Source: Rhynchopus sp. YZ270_cl-10
Taxonomy: Eukaryota; Euglenozoa; Diplonemea; Diplonemida; Diplonemidae
Assembly (NCBI GenBank): GCA_964035575.1
Contig: OZ037903.1
Coordinates: forward strand, 521,001 to 585,000
Direction: 5' to 3'
DNA length: 64,000 nucleotides
The stretch's first letter is position 1. Each line of letters starts with the position of its first letter. Below the pieces are notes generated by a model. It made no database searches. It was not told the DNA's origin and saw only the letters and a list, made by a program, of their open reading frames with translations. Shown in pieces: positions 63,001 to 64,000 of the stretch. A program made the position numbers and the translations under genes.

Positions 63001-64000
63001 GTTTCAAAGCGTGCGTTTCGTATGAAACAGAACGGCTCGTTTCAAAGCGTGCGTTTGGTATGAAACAGAACGGCACGTTTCAAAGCGTGCGTTTTGTATG
63101 AAACAGAACGGCTCGTTTCAAAGCGTGCGTTTTGTATGAAACAGAACGGCTCGTTTCAATGCGTGCGTTTTGTATGAAACAGAACGGCTCGTTTCAAAGC
63201 GTGCGTTTTGTATGAAACAGAACGGCTCGTTTCATAGCGTGCGTTTTGTATGAAACAGAACGGCTCGTTTCAAAGCCTGCGTTTTGTATGAAACAGAACG
63301 GCCCGTTTCAAAGCGTGCGTTTCGTATGAAACAGAACGGCTCGTTTCAAAGCGTGCGTTTTGTATGAAACAGAACGGCCCTTTTCATAGCGTGCGTTTTG
63401 TATGAAACAGAACGGCCCGTTTCAAAGCCTGCGTTTTGTATGTAACAGAACGGCCCTTTTCATAGCGTGCGTTTCGTATGAAACAGAACGGCTCGTTTCA
63501 AAGCGTGCGTTTTGTATGAAACAGAACGGCCTGTTTCAAAGCCTGCGTTTTGTATGAAACAGAACGGCTCGTTTCAAAGCGTGCGTTTTGTATGAAACAG
63601 AACGGCCTGTTTCAAAGCCTGCGTTTTGTATGTAACAGAACGGCTCGTTTAAAAGCGTGCGTTTTGTATGAAACAGAACGGCTCGTTTCAAAGCGTGCGT
63701 TTTGTATGAAACAGAACGGCTCGTTTCAAAGCGTGCGTTTTGTATGAAACAGAACGGTTCGTTTCAAAGCGTGCGTTTTGTATGAAACAGAACGGCTCGT
63801 TTCAATGCGTGCGTTTTGTAGGTAACAGAACGGCCCGTTTCATAGCGTGCGTTTTGTATGTAACAGAACGGCTCGTTTCAAAGCGTGCGTTTTGTATGAA
63901 ACAGAACGGCTCGTTTCATAGCGTGCGTTTTGTAGGAAACAGAACGGCCCATTTCAAAGCGTGCGTTTTGTATGAAACAGAACGGCTCGTTTCAATGCGT
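57018..64000. repeat. Higher-order repeat block 6 (cut by window end)
   Basis: It starts with the CATACCGTGC junction and GTGTCG at 57089. The secondary CATACCGTGC junction expected near 59.4 kb is missing; the register passes directly from a TTCG monomer to a CATAGC monomer, consistent with an in-register deletion. The TAGGAAAC landmark recurs at about 63.93 kb. Confidence 0.7.

Larger units (their letters stand above)
16182..64000. repeat. 38-bp satellite array, right segment (1257 complete monomers, continues beyond window)
   Basis: After a 17-bp partial unit, complete monomers start at 16199. The first base of the last unit falls at 63965, exactly 1257 x 38 bases later, so the register is preserved over 47.8 kb without net insertion or deletion. 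Frequent monomer classes are defined by position 11 (TGAAAC or TGTAAC), position 10 (TTAAAC), position 12 (TGACAC), position 9 (TAGG), position 5 (GTTTCG, GTTTGG), positions 22-25 (CTCG, CCCG, CCCT, CCTG, TTCG, CTCT, CACG), positions 30-32 (CAAAG, CATAG, CAATG) and position 35 (GCCTGC). No gene or other insertion occurs in this segment. It runs off the right end of the window. Confidence 0.98.

Noticed and set aside
11379-64000. CRISPR array (short regularly spaced repeats)
   Set aside because: The repeats are head-to-tail with no unique spacers between them, the context is eukaryotic, and no cas genes are present. It is a satellite.

Overview
The window is eukaryotic nuclear DNA, probably from a single-celled eukaryote (protist or alga) whose lineage I cannot fix. 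The evidence is a 151-residue eukaryotic-type ribosomal protein uS15 (RPS13) gene split by a GT-AG intron, a 25-residue eL41 gene (a protein absent from bacteria), DNA-transposon remnants with TTAA target sites, and a very large satellite array.

Layout. Positions 1-7700 are gene-poor and mosaic. They hold a possible broken tyrosine-recombinase remnant (about 1260-1580), a 0.6-kb element with short inverted ends (1678-2303), a nested TTAA-type foldback/piggyBac-like structure (2313-3773), and two copies of a 335-bp dispersed repeat (5883-6215 and 7047-7383). Positions 7700-9020 are the only clearly genic part: eL41 (7707-7784) and RPS13/uS15 (8303-9020 with one intron), both on the minus strand and 518 bp apart. 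Positions 9021-11378 hold nothing I can identify.

From 11379 to the end of the window (over 52 kb, more than 80% of the sequence) the DNA is one tandem array of a 38-bp monomer. It has 115 complete units from 11405 and 1257 complete units from 16199. Within each segment the register is kept to the base: monomers differ by substitutions, with no net insertion or deletion. The array is broken once, by a 399-bp foreign sequence (15783-16181) made of compound palindromes plus an AT-rich tail; the 38-bp register shifts across it. From about 20.8 kb the monomers are organised into higher-order repeats: six tandem super-blocks of 131 to 255 monomers, marked by the same diagnostic substitutions. The left edge (11.4-13.5 kb) carries more divergent monomers and local dimer, trimer and 10-mer duplications, as expected at the border of a satellite evolving by unequal exchange.

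The many short open frames in the array are by-products of the 38-bp period and I do not call them genes. The array could be centromeric, pericentromeric or subtelomeric satellite; sequence alone does not decide. The two ribosomal protein genes lie only 2.4-3.7 kb from its edge.
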